DNA from: Pseudoxanthomonas sp. 3HH-4
GTDB lineage: Bacteria > Pseudomonadota > Gammaproteobacteria > Xanthomonadales > Xanthomonadaceae
Direction of reading: 5' to 3'
Assembly: GCF_006716465.1 (NCBI RefSeq)
Contig: NZ_VFPB01000002.1
Coordinates: 186,001-250,000 of the forward strand
Length of the DNA: 64,000 nucleotides
Below, one piece after another: positions 17,103 to 25,826 of this stretch. Position numbers and translations under genes: made by a program. Under the pieces are notes generated by a model that was not told the DNA's origin, made no database searches, and saw only the letters and a program-made list of their open reading frames with translations. Positions within the stretch are counted from its first letter, which is position 1. Every line of letters begins with the position of its first letter.

Positions 17103-17810
17103 CTACTTCAACGGCGGCAGGTCGAACACCAGCACTTCCGCCCCGATGCCCTGGCCCACGCTGACCAACGGCTCGCCTTCGTAAAGCAACGCATCGCCCG
17201 CCGACAGGGTACGGCCGTTGACGGTCACTTCGCCGCGCGCCACGTGCACGTAACCCAGGCGACCTTCGGCCAGGCGCAGTTCCGCCGCCTCATCCCCGTC
17301 GAACAAGCCGGCGTACAGGCGCGCATCCTGATGGATGGAGATCGAACCATCGGCGCCGTCCGGGCTGACCACCAGCCGCAGGCGGCCCTGCTTCTCTTCG
17401 GCGGTGAAGCGCTTCTCGTCGTACGACGGCGCGACGCCCTGCTTGTCGGGGATGATCCAGATCTGCAGGAAATGCGTGGTGCCGGTTTCGCTGTAGTTGA
17501 ACTCCGAATGCTGCACGCCCGTACCGGCGCTCATGCGCTGCACGTCGCCCGGCACGATGCTGGAGCTGGTACCCATGGAGTCCTTGTGGCCCAGGGCACC
17601 TTCCAGCACGTAGCTGATGATTTCCATGTCGCGGTGGCCGTGTTCGCCGAAGCCGCGGCCGGCGGCCACGCGGTCCTCGTTGATCACGCGCAGCGGACCC
17701 CAGTGGACATGCTTGTCGTCGAAGTAGCTCGCGAAGGAAAAGCTGTGCCACGAGTCCAGCCAGCCGTGGTTGGCGTGGCCGCGAGCGGTGGCGGGGCGCA
17801 AGGTGATCAT
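17103..17810 (-). CDS. Pirin-family bicupin (YhhW-like)
   Basis: A 235-residue cupin protein. ATG 17810 (MITLRPATARG) has GGAG upstream. The N-terminal cupin carries the metal-ligand set His-x-His and His-x-x-x-Glu-like residues in GEHGHRDMEIISYVLEG and TGVQHSEFNYS, as in YhhW, which can oxidise quercetin in vitro. The physiological role of pirins is unsettled. The open frame extends 98 codons further upstream without family homology, so the shorter start is preferred. Confidence 0.9.
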   Translation of the reverse strand: MITLRPATARGHANHGWLDSWHSFSFASYFDDKHVHWGPLRVINEDRVAAGRGFGEHGHRDMEIISYVLEGALGHKDSMGTSSSIVPGDVQRMSAGTGVQHSEFNYSETGTTHFLQIWIIPDKQGVAPSYDEKRFTAEEKQGRLRLVVSPDGADGSISIHQDARLYAGLFDGDEAAELRLAEGRLGYVHVARGEVTVNGRTLSAGDALLYEGEPLVSVGQGIGAEVLVFDLPPLK

Positions 17811-18112
17811 GGCGGTGCTCCGGTGTGTGGTGAGGCGTGCAGCATGATCCTCGACACGGGTGGGATAAAGCCGACGAAAACCAATAGGTCGTTCCACAAA
17901 TGGAAATATAGGCCAGGCGACCCGAGCTGCGCCACGCCTGCTGGAACGATCAGGCGGGAGGCGCCGCAAGCCACGCCGTCCGCGCACGCGGACATTCCAT
18001 GCGCGTGCCACGCCCGGACCCGCGCACGCACGGGGCTGCCGAGAAACATTTCCATCCTGGATGACGCGGTGATTTAAACTTGCACGGTTTCCTTCGCTGC
18101 ACATCCAACCTC
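17811..18112. other. Intergenic region between divergent pirin and fdxA
   Basis: About 300 bases with no credible gene. It is locally AT-richer (17865-17920) than its surroundings, so it probably holds the pirin promoter, but I cannot place a convincing -35/-10 pair. A small hairpin GTCCGC-GCAC-GCGGAC lies at 17978-17993. GATTTAAACT at 18071-18080 is a possible -10 region for fdxA. No other structure seen. Confidence 0.5.
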
Positions 18113-18436
18113 ATGCCCTTCGTCGTCACCGAAAACTGCATCAAGTGCAAGTACACCGACTGCGTGGAAGTCTGCCCCGTGGACTGCTTCCATGAAGGTC
18201 CCAACTTCCTGGTGATCGACCCGGACGAATGCATCGACTGCACGCTGTGCGAACCCGAGTGCCCGATCAATGCCATCTACCCGGAAGACGACGTGCCGGC
18301 TGGCCAGGAAGGCTACGTCGCGCTCAACGCCGAACTTTCCAGGGCATGGCCGGTGATCACCACGCGCAAGGATCCGCTGCCGGACGCGAAGGAATGGGAA
18401 GGCAAGCCGGACAAGCTGCCGCTGCTGGAGCGTTGA
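18113..18436 (+). CDS. fdxA: 7Fe ferredoxin (3Fe-4S and 4Fe-4S)
   Basis: A 107-residue electron carrier of the Azotobacter FdI type. The cysteine pattern matches: Cys9, Cys17 and Cys50 for the 3Fe-4S cluster, and Cys21, Cys40, Cys43 and Cys46 for the 4Fe-4S cluster, with extra Cys12 and Cys25. ATG 18113 ([17 protein letters not shown]) is the conserved start; the frame extends 11 codons upstream without homology. It is monocistronic, followed by a strong terminator. The redox partner is unknown. Confidence 0.95.
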   Translation: MPFVVTENCIKCKYTDCVEVCPVDCFHEGPNFLVIDPDECIDCTLCEPECPINAIYPEDDVPAGQEGYVALNAELSRAWPVITTRKDPLPDAKEWEGKPDKLPLLER

Positions 18437-18467
18437 CGGACGCGCGCTGCCGCACCACGCACACATG

Positions 18468-18493
18468 AAAAAGGCGCCGCGAGGCGCCTTTTT
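18468..18493. terminator. Bidirectional intrinsic terminator after fdxA
   Basis: AAAAAGGCGCC (18468-18478), loop GCGA, GGCGCCTTTTT (18483-18493): a perfect 11-bp stem with five T on both strands. It serves fdxA and the convergent bamC-like/dapA unit. Confidence 0.9.
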
Positions 18494-18596
18494 CGTCGTC
18501 ACGGTGGTTATGGATAGCCGGATGGCTGGTCAAGCTGGGTCCCGGCATGCGCCGGGACGACGGCAACGCATCCCTCTCCCCGCCACGTTGGGCTGC

Positions 18597-19091
18597 TCAC
18601 CCGCCCAGCTTGGCCTTCAGCGCCGCCAGCAGCTTGGTTGCGGCCGGCGACGTGGCCGGCAGGCCGCGTGGATCGACCGCCGTCACGTAGGCGCCGGCTT
18701 CGACGCCCGACACACGGACGAGGAAGCTGGCCCCCTCGTAGCTGACGTCGTAGGTGCCCAGCAGCTGGGCCCGGCTGGCGATGGTGACGCCATCCACGCC
18801 GGCGAGCGCTTCGCCCACGCGGGTGAACGCTTCGTCACGGGTGCCGGCGACGGTAAAGCCGCCCGCTGCCGCGGGTGCAGCGGTAGCCGTCGTGGCCGGG
18901 CTGGCCGCCGGTATCTGCATGGCGCCACTGGTGTTGGGCAGGTTGAGGTCCGGCGGCACTTCCAGCGGACGCGCTTCGGGCGCCAGCGCGTAGTCGCCCT
19001 TCGCACCCTTCTTGAACCATGAGCAGCCGGCGACGGAAACGACCAGCAGCACCAAGGCAAGCGGACGCACGAGGGTAGACGAAAGACGCAT
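18597..19091 (-). CDS. bamC: BamC/NlpB-like outer-membrane lipoprotein (short form)
   Basis: A 164-residue lipoprotein with signal peptide ending in lipobox VAGC (Cys23). The mature start SWFKKGAKGDY...EARPLEVPPDLNLP resembles the BamC N-terminal segment that binds BamD. One globular helix-grip-like region follows (about 78-160). E. coli BamC is about twice as long with two such domains. It lies 15 bases downstream of dapA, exactly as nlpB/dapX follows dapA in E. coli, which supports the call. A BAM-complex role is inferred. Confidence 0.78.
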   Translation of the reverse strand: MRLSSTLVRPLALVLLVVSVAGCSWFKKGAKGDYALAPEARPLEVPPDLNLPNTSGAMQIPAASPATTATAAPAAAGGFTVAGTRDEAFTRVGEALAGVDGVTIASRAQLLGTYDVSYEGASFLVRVSGVEAGAYVTAVDPRGLPATSPAATKLLAALKAKLGG

Positions 19092-19106
19092 GAGGATCTC
19101 CTGGGT

Positions 19107-20015
19107 TCAGGCCGCGAGGATGTCGCGGTTGGATTGTGCTTCCAGCGCCTGCGCCACGGTGGCGAGACGATCGGCAGTATCGGTATGGATGGAGGACAGC
19201 GAAAGCAGCGGCAGGCGCAGGCCATGGCCGAAGCCTGCGCGCTGCAGCAGCGCTTTCACCGGGATGGGGTTGGATTCCACGCCGAGGAAGGCATAGATCT
19301 CCTGCAATTGGGCATCCAGTGCGGCGACTGCGGCCGCCTCGCCTGCGCGTGCAAGGTCGCACAGGCGGCGGAAGGTGCGCGGCAGGGCATTCGAGCCCAC
19401 CGAGATGAGGCCATCGGCACCGGCCAGCATGGCGCTAGAGGCCGTCGGGTCGTCGCCGCTCAGGACCGCAAAGCCTTCCTTGCGCAGCGCCAGCAGGGCC
19501 GCCATGCGTTCGGGTTCGGCGCGCGCTTCCTTGATGCCCACGATATTCGGATGATCGACAAGCTCGGCCACCGTTTCCGGCAACAGATCGCACCCGGTTC
19601 GGCCGGGCACGTTGTAGAGCACGACGGGCAATCCACCCTGGTCGGCCACTGCGCGGTAATGCGCCACCAGCCCGGCCTGAGTGGGGCGAACGTAGGGCGG
19701 CGTGACGACCAGCGCGAGCTGCGCACCCGCTACGGCTGCCCGTCGGGTGGCGGCAATGGTCTTCGCGGTATTCATCTGGCCAGTGCCGGCCAGGACAGGG
19801 ATGCGCCCGCGCACGTCCTCCACCGCGACGCGCAGCAGGGTGTCGTACTCGTCGTCGGTGAGCGCGGCCGCTTCACCGGTCGATCCCGCCACCACCACGC
19901 CCTGCGTACCGCCATCCAACTGCTGTTTGAGCAGCGAACGCCAGGCTTCCAGGTCGAGTTCGCCCGACGCCAGGAACGGCGTGGCCAGTGCGGTGATGCT
20001 GCCGGAAAGATGCAA
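19107..20015 (-). CDS. dapA: 4-hydroxy-tetrahydrodipicolinate synthase
   Basis: Condenses pyruvate with aspartate semialdehyde in lysine/diaminopimelate synthesis. The family start [11 protein letters not shown], the GSTGEAAAL loop, [11 protein letters not shown] with the catalytic Tyr, and IVGIKEA with the Schiff-base Lys are all present. No ATG is available. TTG at 20015 (reading LHLSG) gives about 302 residues and fits E. coli DapA (292). A TTG at 20060 is an alternative 15 codons longer. It is followed by the bamC-like gene, and divergent from the GcvR-like gene. Confidence 0.95.
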   Translation of the reverse strand: MHLSGSITALATPFLASGELDLEAWRSLLKQQLDGGTQGVVVAGSTGEAAALTDDEYDTLLRVAVEDVRGRIPVLAGTGQMNTAKTIAATRRAAVAGAQLALVVTPPYVRPTQAGLVAHYRAVADQGGLPVVLYNVPGRTGCDLLPETVAELVDHPNIVGIKEARAEPERMAALLALRKEGFAVLSGDDPTASSAMLAGADGLISVGSNALPRTFRRLCDLARAGEAAAVAALDAQLQEIYAFLGVESNPIPVKALLQRAGFGHGLRLPLLSLSSIHTDTADRLATVAQALEAQSNRDILAA

Positions 20016-20096
20016 GGGAGGGCTCTCGGTGGGGTGTCCGACGTCCGGCGGCGCCCACAAGCGCAGTTATTCCGGTTCGCCTGCAATGTCGGCCGC

Positions 20097-20126
20097 ATGT
20101 TACTTGCGGGCTCAAAGGGCGGGCAA
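20097..20126 (-). promoter_or_regulatory. Candidate dapA promoter
   Basis: On the minus strand TTGCCC (20126-20121), an 18-base spacer and TAACAT (20102-20097). It lies about 80 bases upstream of the dapA start and overlaps the oppositely directed candidate promoter at 20104-20133. Matches are moderate. Confidence 0.4.
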
Positions 20127-20133
20127 GTATGCT
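20104..20133 (+). promoter_or_regulatory. Candidate promoter of the GcvR-like gene
   Basis: TTGCGG (20104-20109), an 18-base spacer and TATGCT (20128-20133), about 60 bases upstream of the start codon. It overlaps the divergent dapA candidate, so one event could affect both genes. Confidence 0.45.
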
Positions 20134-20195
20134 GCCTGCGTCGCCGGGACGCTGCCCGGCCGCCATTCAGCCTGACCGCAACGCCGGAAGCTCTC

Positions 20196-20756
20196 TTGAC
20201 CGATTCCACGCCCCGGCCTTCGCCGACCGAAAACCACCTCCTGATCACCGCCTATACGACGCATCCGGAGTCGCCGCTTCTGTCGGTGACGCGCCGCATC
20301 GCCGACAGCGGCTGCAATCTTGTGGATGCCCGGCTGTCCACGGTGGGGCGCGACGTGTCCGTCACGGCACTGGCGACGGGTTCGTGGGACGCGGTCGCGA
20401 AGCTGGAAACCATGCTCACGCGGCTCGAGCGCGACGAGGGCCTGAAGCTGGTGTTCTATCGCACCGGTCCCAAGGTGGTCCAGTCCAACCTGCTGCCCTA
20501 CATCGTGGAAGTGGTGGCCGCGGACAAGCCGGGCATCCTGTTCCAGCTGGCCGACTTCTTCGACCGCCAGGGCATCACCATCGAGAACCTGCAGAGCACG
20601 CGCTACCGCGCCATGCAGACCGGTGCGGAGATGTTCTCGGCGCAGGTGACCATCGGCGTGCCGGCCAACATGCACATCGCCGCGCTGCGCGACGACTTCC
20701 TTGAATTCTGCGACCATCTGAACCTGGACGCGATCATGGATCCGATGAAGTTCTGA
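20196..20756 (+). CDS. GcvR-like double-ACT-domain regulatory protein
   Basis: A 186-residue protein with TTG start at 20196 and GGAAG upstream. Two ACT domains are visible: residues about 12-85 (LLITAYTTHPESPLLSVTRRI) and 100-175 (YIVEVVAADKPGILFQLADFF). This layout matches the glycine-cleavage-system repressor accessory protein GcvR, which acts by binding GcvA rather than DNA. The pairing of dapA, gcvR and bcp also occurs in E. coli. A role in amino-acid sensing is inferred; the target is not shown here. Confidence 0.85.
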   Translation: MTDSTPRPSPTENHLLITAYTTHPESPLLSVTRRIADSGCNLVDARLSTVGRDVSVTALATGSWDAVAKLETMLTRLERDEGLKLVFYRTGPKVVQSNLLPYIVEVVAADKPGILFQLADFFDRQGITIENLQSTRYRAMQTGAEMFSAQVTIGVPANMHIAALRDDFLEFCDHLNLDAIMDPMKF

Positions 20757-20758
20757 CG

Positions 20759-21244
20759 ATGACGGCGAAAAGCACGAACGCCCTGCCCAAATCGACACTG
20801 AAACTGCCGCTGGCCTTGTCCGGTGGCGAGACCACCACCCTCGCCGACCATGCCGGCCACTGGCTCGTGCTGTACTTCTACCCGAAGGACAGCACACCCG
20901 GATGCACCACCGAAGGTCTGGACTTCAACGCGCTGCTGCCGAAGTTCAGGAAACTGGATGCCACCGTACTGGGCGTCTCGCGCGATTCGGTGAAATCGCA
21001 CGACAACTTCTGCGCCAAGCAGGGGTTCAAGTTCCCGCTGGTGAGCGACGCCGACGAAGCCCTGTGCAAGGCCTTCGACGTGATCCACGAAAAGAACATG
21101 TACGGCCGCAAGGTGCTGGGCGTGGTGCGCAGCACCTTCTTGATTTCGCCCGATGGCCGCATCGTGCAGGAATGGCGCGGCGTGAAGGTTCCCGGCCATG
21201 CCGACGCCGTGCTGGACGCCCTGAAGGCCCACCAGGCCCAGTGA
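20759..21244 (+). CDS. bcp: Thiol peroxidase, PrxQ/Bcp-type peroxiredoxin
   Basis: Reduces peroxides with thioredoxin as donor. It has 161 residues and starts two bases after the GcvR-like gene. The peroxidatic Cys49 lies in YPKDSTPGCTTE. The E. coli-type resolving Cys five residues later is absent (GLDF), but Cys85 (HDNFCAKQG) is placed like Cys84 of Xanthomonas PrxQ, which pairs with Cys48 there. A third Cys (EALCKAF) is extra. It therefore reads as an atypical 2-Cys enzyme with a distant resolving cysteine. Confidence 0.95.
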   Translation: MTAKSTNALPKSTLKLPLALSGGETTTLADHAGHWLVLYFYPKDSTPGCTTEGLDFNALLPKFRKLDATVLGVSRDSVKSHDNFCAKQGFKFPLVSDADEALCKAFDVIHEKNMYGRKVLGVVRSTFLISPDGRIVQEWRGVKVPGHADAVLDALKAHQAQ

Positions 21245-21359
21245 CCGAATTCCCCTCCACCCCATCCACCATCCCGCGCCGCGGCGGGTCATGGTGGTTC
21301 GCTGCTGTCCGCGGAAAAGTCGCCCGTGTTCACACATCTTCCTCGATGAGGTTGCCCGA

Positions 21360-22757
21360 ATGACCCGTAGCAAGCGTATCTATGTGTTGGACACCAACGT
21401 GCTGATGCACGACCCCACCGCGCTGTTCAAGTTCGAGGAACACGATGTCTACCTGCCGATGCAGGTGATCGAGGAACTGGACAACGGCAAGAAGGGCACG
21501 TCGGAAGCGAGCCGCAATGCGCGGCAGGTCAGCCGCTTCCTCAACGAACTGGTCGAAGCCTCCGGCCTGGACAACCTGGCGGCCGGCATTCCGCTGATCC
21601 AGCCCAACAGCCTGCAGCTGCGTGGCTCGCAGAGTGCGGGCCTGCTGCGCTTCCAGACCAGCCATTTCGACGCGGGCAAGAGCTTCGGCGCGGTCATCCC
21701 GGACAACGCCATCCTCGGCGCCATCCTCGCGCTGAAGGAAAGCGAGCCGGAGATCCCGGTAGTGTTCGTGTCCAAGGACATCAACCTGCGCATCAAGGCG
21801 GCGATCGCCGGGATCGTGTCGGAGGATTACGAGAACGACCGCGCGCTGGACGATTTCAGCCTGCTGTACACCGGCGCGGACCCGCTGCCGGAGGATTTCT
21901 GGCAACGCCATGGCAAGGACCTGCGGTCCTGGACCGACAAGGGCCGCACGTACTACGAAGTCACCATGACCGAGGGCGCGGGCTGGTACCCGAACCAGTA
22001 CCTCTACCTGCCGGGCGATGACGAGTCGGAGTTCCGCGTCAGCCGGGTGGAAGGCGACAAGGCGACGCTGCAGATCGTCGATGACTTCCGCCACAGCCAG
22101 CACGCCGTGTGGGGCATCAATGCGCGCAACCGCGAGCAGAACTTCGCGCTCAACGCGCTGATGGATCCGGAAGTCGACTTCGTCACCCTGCTCGGCACCG
22201 CCGGCACCGGCAAGACGCTGCTCGCGCTTGCGGCCGGCCTGGCGCAGACGATGGACCAGCAGCGCTACCGCGAGATCATCATGACCCGCGCCACGGTCAG
22301 CGTAGGCGAGGACATCGGCTTCCTGCCCGGTACGGAAGAGGAAAAGATGACGCCTTGGATGGGCGCGCTGACCGACAACCTGGAGGTGCTGACGCACAAC
22401 CAGGAGGGTGGCGCGTGGGGGCGGGCGGCGACGAACGACCTGCTCGCCTCGCGCATCAAGATCCGCTCGATGAACTTCATGCGCGGGCGCACGTTCCTGA
22501 GCCGCTACCTGATCCTGGACGAAGCTCAGAACCTCACGCCCAAGCAGATGAAGACGCTGATCACCCGCGCAGGCCCCGGCACCAAGATCGTCTGCCTCGG
22601 CAACGTGGAACAGATCGACACGCCCTACCTGACGGAGACGACATCCGGCCTGACCTACGCGGTGGACCGCTTCAAGAACTGGGCGCACAGCGCGCACATC
22701 ACGCTGCGGCGTGGCGAGCGATCGCGCCTGGCGGATTACGCGTCGGAAGTGTTGTGA
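21360..22757 (+). CDS. PhoH-family ATPase with N-terminal PIN domain
   Basis: A 465-residue fusion. The N-terminal PIN ribonuclease-like domain (about 4-140) opens with IYVLDTNVLMHDP and has acidic residues at GAVIPDNAILGA and FVSKDINLR. The C-terminal PhoH ATPase (about 245-455) has Walker A LGTAGTGKTLLAL (about residue 279) and Walker B RYLILDEAQN. Such PhoH2/YlaK-type proteins combine RNase and helicase-like activities in characterised homologues. ATG 21360 has GAGG nine bases upstream. Its end overlaps the next gene by four bases. Confidence 0.92.
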   Translation: MTRSKRIYVLDTNVLMHDPTALFKFEEHDVYLPMQVIEELDNGKKGTSEASRNARQVSRFLNELVEASGLDNLAAGIPLIQPNSLQLRGSQSAGLLRFQTSHFDAGKSFGAVIPDNAILGAILALKESEPEIPVVFVSKDINLRIKAAIAGIVSEDYENDRALDDFSLLYTGADPLPEDFWQRHGKDLRSWTDKGRTYYEVTMTEGAGWYPNQYLYLPGDDESEFRVSRVEGDKATLQIVDDFRHSQHAVWGINARNREQNFALNALMDPEVDFVTLLGTAGTGKTLLALAAGLAQTMDQQRYREIIMTRATVSVGEDIGFLPGTEEEKMTPWMGALTDNLEVLTHNQEGGAWGRAATNDLLASRIKIRSMNFMRGRTFLSRYLILDEAQNLTPKQMKTLITRAGPGTKIVCLGNVEQIDTPYLTETTSGLTYAVDRFKNWAHSAHITLRRGERSRLADYASEVL

Positions 22758-23389
22758 GCGCCAGCACCCGCTGGAGAGCGGCGTGCCTGCTGGTGGCGAT
22801 GGCCTGTTCGGGACAGGATGTCCTGGCGCAGGCCCCGGCTGCTGCGCACCCCGGTGCGCAGCAGGTGCAGACCTTGAGGGAGATCGCGCTGTTTCCCCAC
22901 AGCGACGCCTTTCCGGCGGAGGCCAAGGTGCAGCGTCTCTCCGGCGAGGTGATGATCCGGGCCGGGGTCCTGGCGAGCGGGAAGTGGGTCGACGCCCAAG
23001 TGGAAACGTCATCGGGCTCGGCCGTGCTGGATGATGCGGCACTGACCGTCGTCGCGGGACTCGCCAGCAAGCCGCGCGATGCGGATGCGCTGCCCGTACA
23101 GGTGCGCGTACCCATCGGATTCTCGCTGGACAGCATGCAGACGCTGCCGGCAAAGACATGCGAGGAGTTCAACCACGACTTCGCCCAGTACCGCACCCTG
23201 AAGCCCCATGCGACCGCCGACGACATGCGCGTGTTCGATCTGGTCTCCGGCATCTGGATGGCGACCAAGGGCACGATGGCACTCGATACCATCAAAAGCC
23301 TGCCGTCCGCGCCGGCCAAGGTGGCCAGCACCTGCGCGAAGCGCCCGCGAGCGAAGTTCATGGATACCTTCATGGAGGCGATGCGATGA
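22754..23389 (+). CDS. Secreted protein with TonB C-terminal-like domain
   Basis: A 211-residue protein starting at GTG 22754, overlapping the PhoH stop. A signal peptide (WRAACLLVAMACSGQDVLAQA) is followed by residues about 40-120 resembling a TonB_C fold: FPAEAKVQRLSGEVMIRAGV, then VETSSGSAVLDDAALTVV. No N-terminal membrane anchor plus Pro-rich linker typical of true TonB is seen, so energy transduction is unlikely. The C-terminal 80 residues with two Cys (KTCEEF, ASTCAKR) are unassigned. Confidence 0.7.
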   Translation: MSASTRWRAACLLVAMACSGQDVLAQAPAAAHPGAQQVQTLREIALFPHSDAFPAEAKVQRLSGEVMIRAGVLASGKWVDAQVETSSGSAVLDDAALTVVAGLASKPRDADALPVQVRVPIGFSLDSMQTLPAKTCEEFNHDFAQYRTLKPHATADDMRVFDLVSGIWMATKGTMALDTIKSLPSAPAKVASTCAKRPRAKFMDTFMEAMR

Positions 23390-23438
23390 ACGCCTGCCGC
23401 GCCGCAACCGGCGTGCCGACCTTGCGCACACACGACTG

Positions 23439-24116
23439 ATGGGCCTCAACCTCCCCCGCTGGGTCTGGATCGGCGCCGTGCTGCTGGCCTGCGTGGCGGG
23501 GATGGTCAACGTCATCGGCTATCTGGGCTTCGAGCACCAGGCGGTCAGCCACCTGACCGGCACCACCAGCCTGCTCGGCGCGGCGCTCGCGCAAGGGGAC
23601 CTGCGCGCAGTGACGCACCTGTGGGGCATGCTGATCGCGTTCTGCCTTGGCGCGATGCTGAGCGGCCTGATCATCCAGGACCAGACGCTGAAACTCGGGC
23701 GCCGCTACGGCGTGGTGCTCACGCTGGAAGCGCTCTTGCTGGTGGTCGCGATCCCGCTGTTCAAGCAGGAACAGATCTGGGGCGCCCTGCTGGCCGCGGT
23801 GGCCTGCGGCTTGCAGAACGCGATGGTCACCACCTACAGCGGCGCCGCCGTGCGCACAACGCATCTCAGCGGCATGTTCACCGACCTCGGCATCGGGCTG
23901 GGGCACCTGCTGCGTGGCATGCCGTTGCCGGTGCGTCGGCTGACCCTCAGCGGCCTCATCATCTCCGGCTTCCTGGGCGGTGGTGTGCTGGGCGCGTGGC
24001 TGTATCGCCACCTCGGTTACGACGCCCTGCTGGCGCCTGCCCTGCTGACCGGCGGCACGGGTATGGGGTACGTACTGTATCGCCAGTGGATGCAGGCACG
24101 GCGACCGTCGGCCTGA
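23439..24116 (+). CDS. YoaK-family membrane protein (DUF1275)
   Basis: A 225-residue inner-membrane protein with about six hydrophobic segments. The family features [20 protein letters not shown] near the N-terminus and [23 protein letters not shown] in the middle identify DUF1275. Function is unknown. ATG 23439 is the first plausible start; the frame is open further upstream without homology. It stands 42 bases before thiD. Confidence 0.85.
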   Translation: MGLNLPRWVWIGAVLLACVAGMVNVIGYLGFEHQAVSHLTGTTSLLGAALAQGDLRAVTHLWGMLIAFCLGAMLSGLIIQDQTLKLGRRYGVVLTLEALLLVVAIPLFKQEQIWGALLAAVACGLQNAMVTTYSGAAVRTTHLSGMFTDLGIGLGHLLRGMPLPVRRLTLSGLIISGFLGGGVLGAWLYRHLGYDALLAPALLTGGTGMGYVLYRQWMQARRPSA

Positions 24117-24158
24117 CCCGCCCCCCGCACGCTGGCGTATGGATGGCACAATCCACGC

Positions 24159-24965
24159 ATGACCGTTCCTTCCGTGGTTTCCGCCATGACCATCGCCGGC
24201 TCCGATTCCGGTGGCGGCGCCGGCATCCAGGCCGACCTGAAAACCTTCGCCGCGCATCGTGTGCACGGCCTCTCGGCCATTGCCGCGCTGACTGCGCAGC
24301 ACACGCGCGGCGTGACTGCGGTGAACGTGCCGCCGATGGATTTCCTGCGCGCGCAGCTGGATGCGTGCTTCGAGGACTTCGAAATCCGCGCGGTCAAGCT
24401 GGGCATGCTGGCCACCGCCGAGGTGATCGGCACCGTCGTCGAAGCACTCGTCCGGCATCGCCCCGACACGGTGGTCGTCGACCCGGTGATGGTCGCCACC
24501 AGTGGCGCCAGATTGCTGGAGAACAGCGCGCTGGAGGCAATGCGCCGACAGTTGCTGCCGCTGGCCGACGTGCTGACGCCCAATCTCCCCGAAGCCGAAC
24601 TGCTGCTGGGACGCACGATCCCCGATGCACAGGCGATGCGCGACGCAGCGCGGGACCTGCTGGCGCTGGGCGCACATGCCGTCTTCCTCAAGGGCGGCCA
24701 TCTGCCCGGCGACGGGGACGTCGTCGACCTGTTCGCGGATGCGGAAGGCGTGGCGGAAACGGCACATCCACGCCTCGCACTTGAAGCCCATGGCACCGGC
24801 TGCACGCTGGCGTCCGCCATCGCGGCCCGCCGGGCGCAGGGCATGGCGATGAAGGAGGCCTGCCTCGCCGCATCCGATTACGTGCACGCCGGGCTTCGGG
24901 GCGGCTACCGCCCGGGACGCAGTGACATCCTCGTGCTGGACCACTTCGGCGCCGCGCCCGTCTGA
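24159..24965 (+). CDS. thiD: Hydroxymethylpyrimidine/phosphomethylpyrimidine kinase
   Basis: Phosphorylates HMP and HMP-P for thiamine synthesis. It has 268 residues, normal length. The ribokinase-like features are [19 protein letters not shown] at the N-terminus, [25 protein letters not shown] and the anion-hole [12 protein letters not shown]. Its stop and the next start share TGATG, so the alpha/beta hydrolase is translationally coupled. No thiamine riboswitch was seen upstream. Confidence 0.95.
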   Translation: MTVPSVVSAMTIAGSDSGGGAGIQADLKTFAAHRVHGLSAIAALTAQHTRGVTAVNVPPMDFLRAQLDACFEDFEIRAVKLGMLATAEVIGTVVEALVRHRPDTVVVDPVMVATSGARLLENSALEAMRRQLLPLADVLTPNLPEAELLLGRTIPDAQAMRDAARDLLALGAHAVFLKGGHLPGDGDVVDLFADAEGVAETAHPRLALEAHGTGCTLASAIAARRAQGMAMKEACLAASDYVHAGLRGGYRPGRSDILVLDHFGAAPV

Positions 24966-25819
24966 TGGACGACATCCACATGCCCACGATTTCAGCGCAG
25001 GACATCCGGCTGACCACGCCCGACGGCCATGCGTATGCGTTGATGGCGCGCATCCCCGCGCGGGCGAACTCCGCCGTGCTGTGGGTCCCCGCCCTCGGCG
25101 TGGCGGCGCGGCATTACATGCCGTTCGCGGAGGGCTTGGCCGCACGCGGCATGGCGGTGTTCGTGCACGAATGGCGCGGCAACGGCAGCAGCTCGCTGCG
25201 CGCGGACCGCCGCCACGACTGGGGCTATCGCGAGCTGCTGGGCATGGACCTGCCATCGAGTCATGCGGAACTTCGCCGGCAAGTGCCCGAGGTGCCACAC
25301 GTGATCGGCGGGCACAGCCTGGGGGGGCAACTCGCGGCCTGCCATCTCGGCCAGCATCCTGACGCGTTCGCAGGGCTGTGGCTGGTCGGCAGCGGCACGC
25401 CTTACTGGCGTGCGTTTCCCACGCCACGCGGCTACGCACTGCCGTTCTTCTACCAGTTCGCGCCTTGGCTGGCACGCGCATGCGGTGCGCTGCCCGGTCG
25501 TCGCCTGGGGTTTGGCGGCGACGAAGCACGCAGCCTGATCCGCGACTGGGCACGCGTGGGCCTGAGCGGCCGCTATCGCGCCGCCGGCTTGCCGGCGGAT
25601 CTGGAAGCCGGCATGCGCCAGGTCCAGGCACCACTCCATGGCGTGCTCTTCGACGACGACTGGCTGGCGCCGGAAAGCTCGCTGCGCGCGCTGGCGGCCA
25701 AGATGCCCGCAAGCCCGACCCGCGTCACCACGCTGCACCACGCGGCGCTGGGCACGCATGCGGATCACTTCGCCTGGATGAAGCAACCTGCCGCCGTGAT
25801 CGACGCCCTGCTGTCCTGA
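24965..25819 (+). CDS. Alpha/beta hydrolase
   Basis: A 284-residue hydrolase. The nucleophile elbow GGHSLGG places Ser118. The oxyanion region is VPALGVAARHYMPFA, and a late acid/His pair is suggested by VLFDDDWLAP and THADHFAWM. It resembles the serine-aminopeptidase-like YheT/lysophospholipase-like group, and the substrate is unknown. It is coupled to thiD by a one-base overlap, but a thiamine role cannot be claimed from that alone. Confidence 0.85.
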   Translation: MDDIHMPTISAQDIRLTTPDGHAYALMARIPARANSAVLWVPALGVAARHYMPFAEGLAARGMAVFVHEWRGNGSSSLRADRRHDWGYRELLGMDLPSSHAELRRQVPEVPHVIGGHSLGGQLAACHLGQHPDAFAGLWLVGSGTPYWRAFPTPRGYALPFFYQFAPWLARACGALPGRRLGFGGDEARSLIRDWARVGLSGRYRAAGLPADLEAGMRQVQAPLHGVLFDDDWLAPESSLRALAAKMPASPTRVTTLHHAALGTHADHFAWMKQPAAVIDALLS

Positions 25820-25826
25820 TCGCGGA

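Noticed and set aside
17978..17993. Hairpin GTCCGC-GCAC-GCGGAC between pirin and fdxA as a terminator or riboswitch
   Set aside because: No T-run and no conserved riboswitch core; too short to support a function.
18071..18089. TTTAAA upstream of fdxA as a third PmrA-type box
   Set aside because: There is no second TTAA half-site 11 bases away; it fits a -10-like sequence better.
21330..23159. 609-codon minus-strand frame opposite the PhoH gene
   Set aside because: Shadow of the plus-strand PIN-PhoH gene; Arg/Ala/Gln-rich, with no domain or ribosome site.
23370..25712. 780-codon minus-strand frame opposite YoaK, thiD and the hydrolase
   Set aside because: Antisense to three recognised genes and without any family motif.
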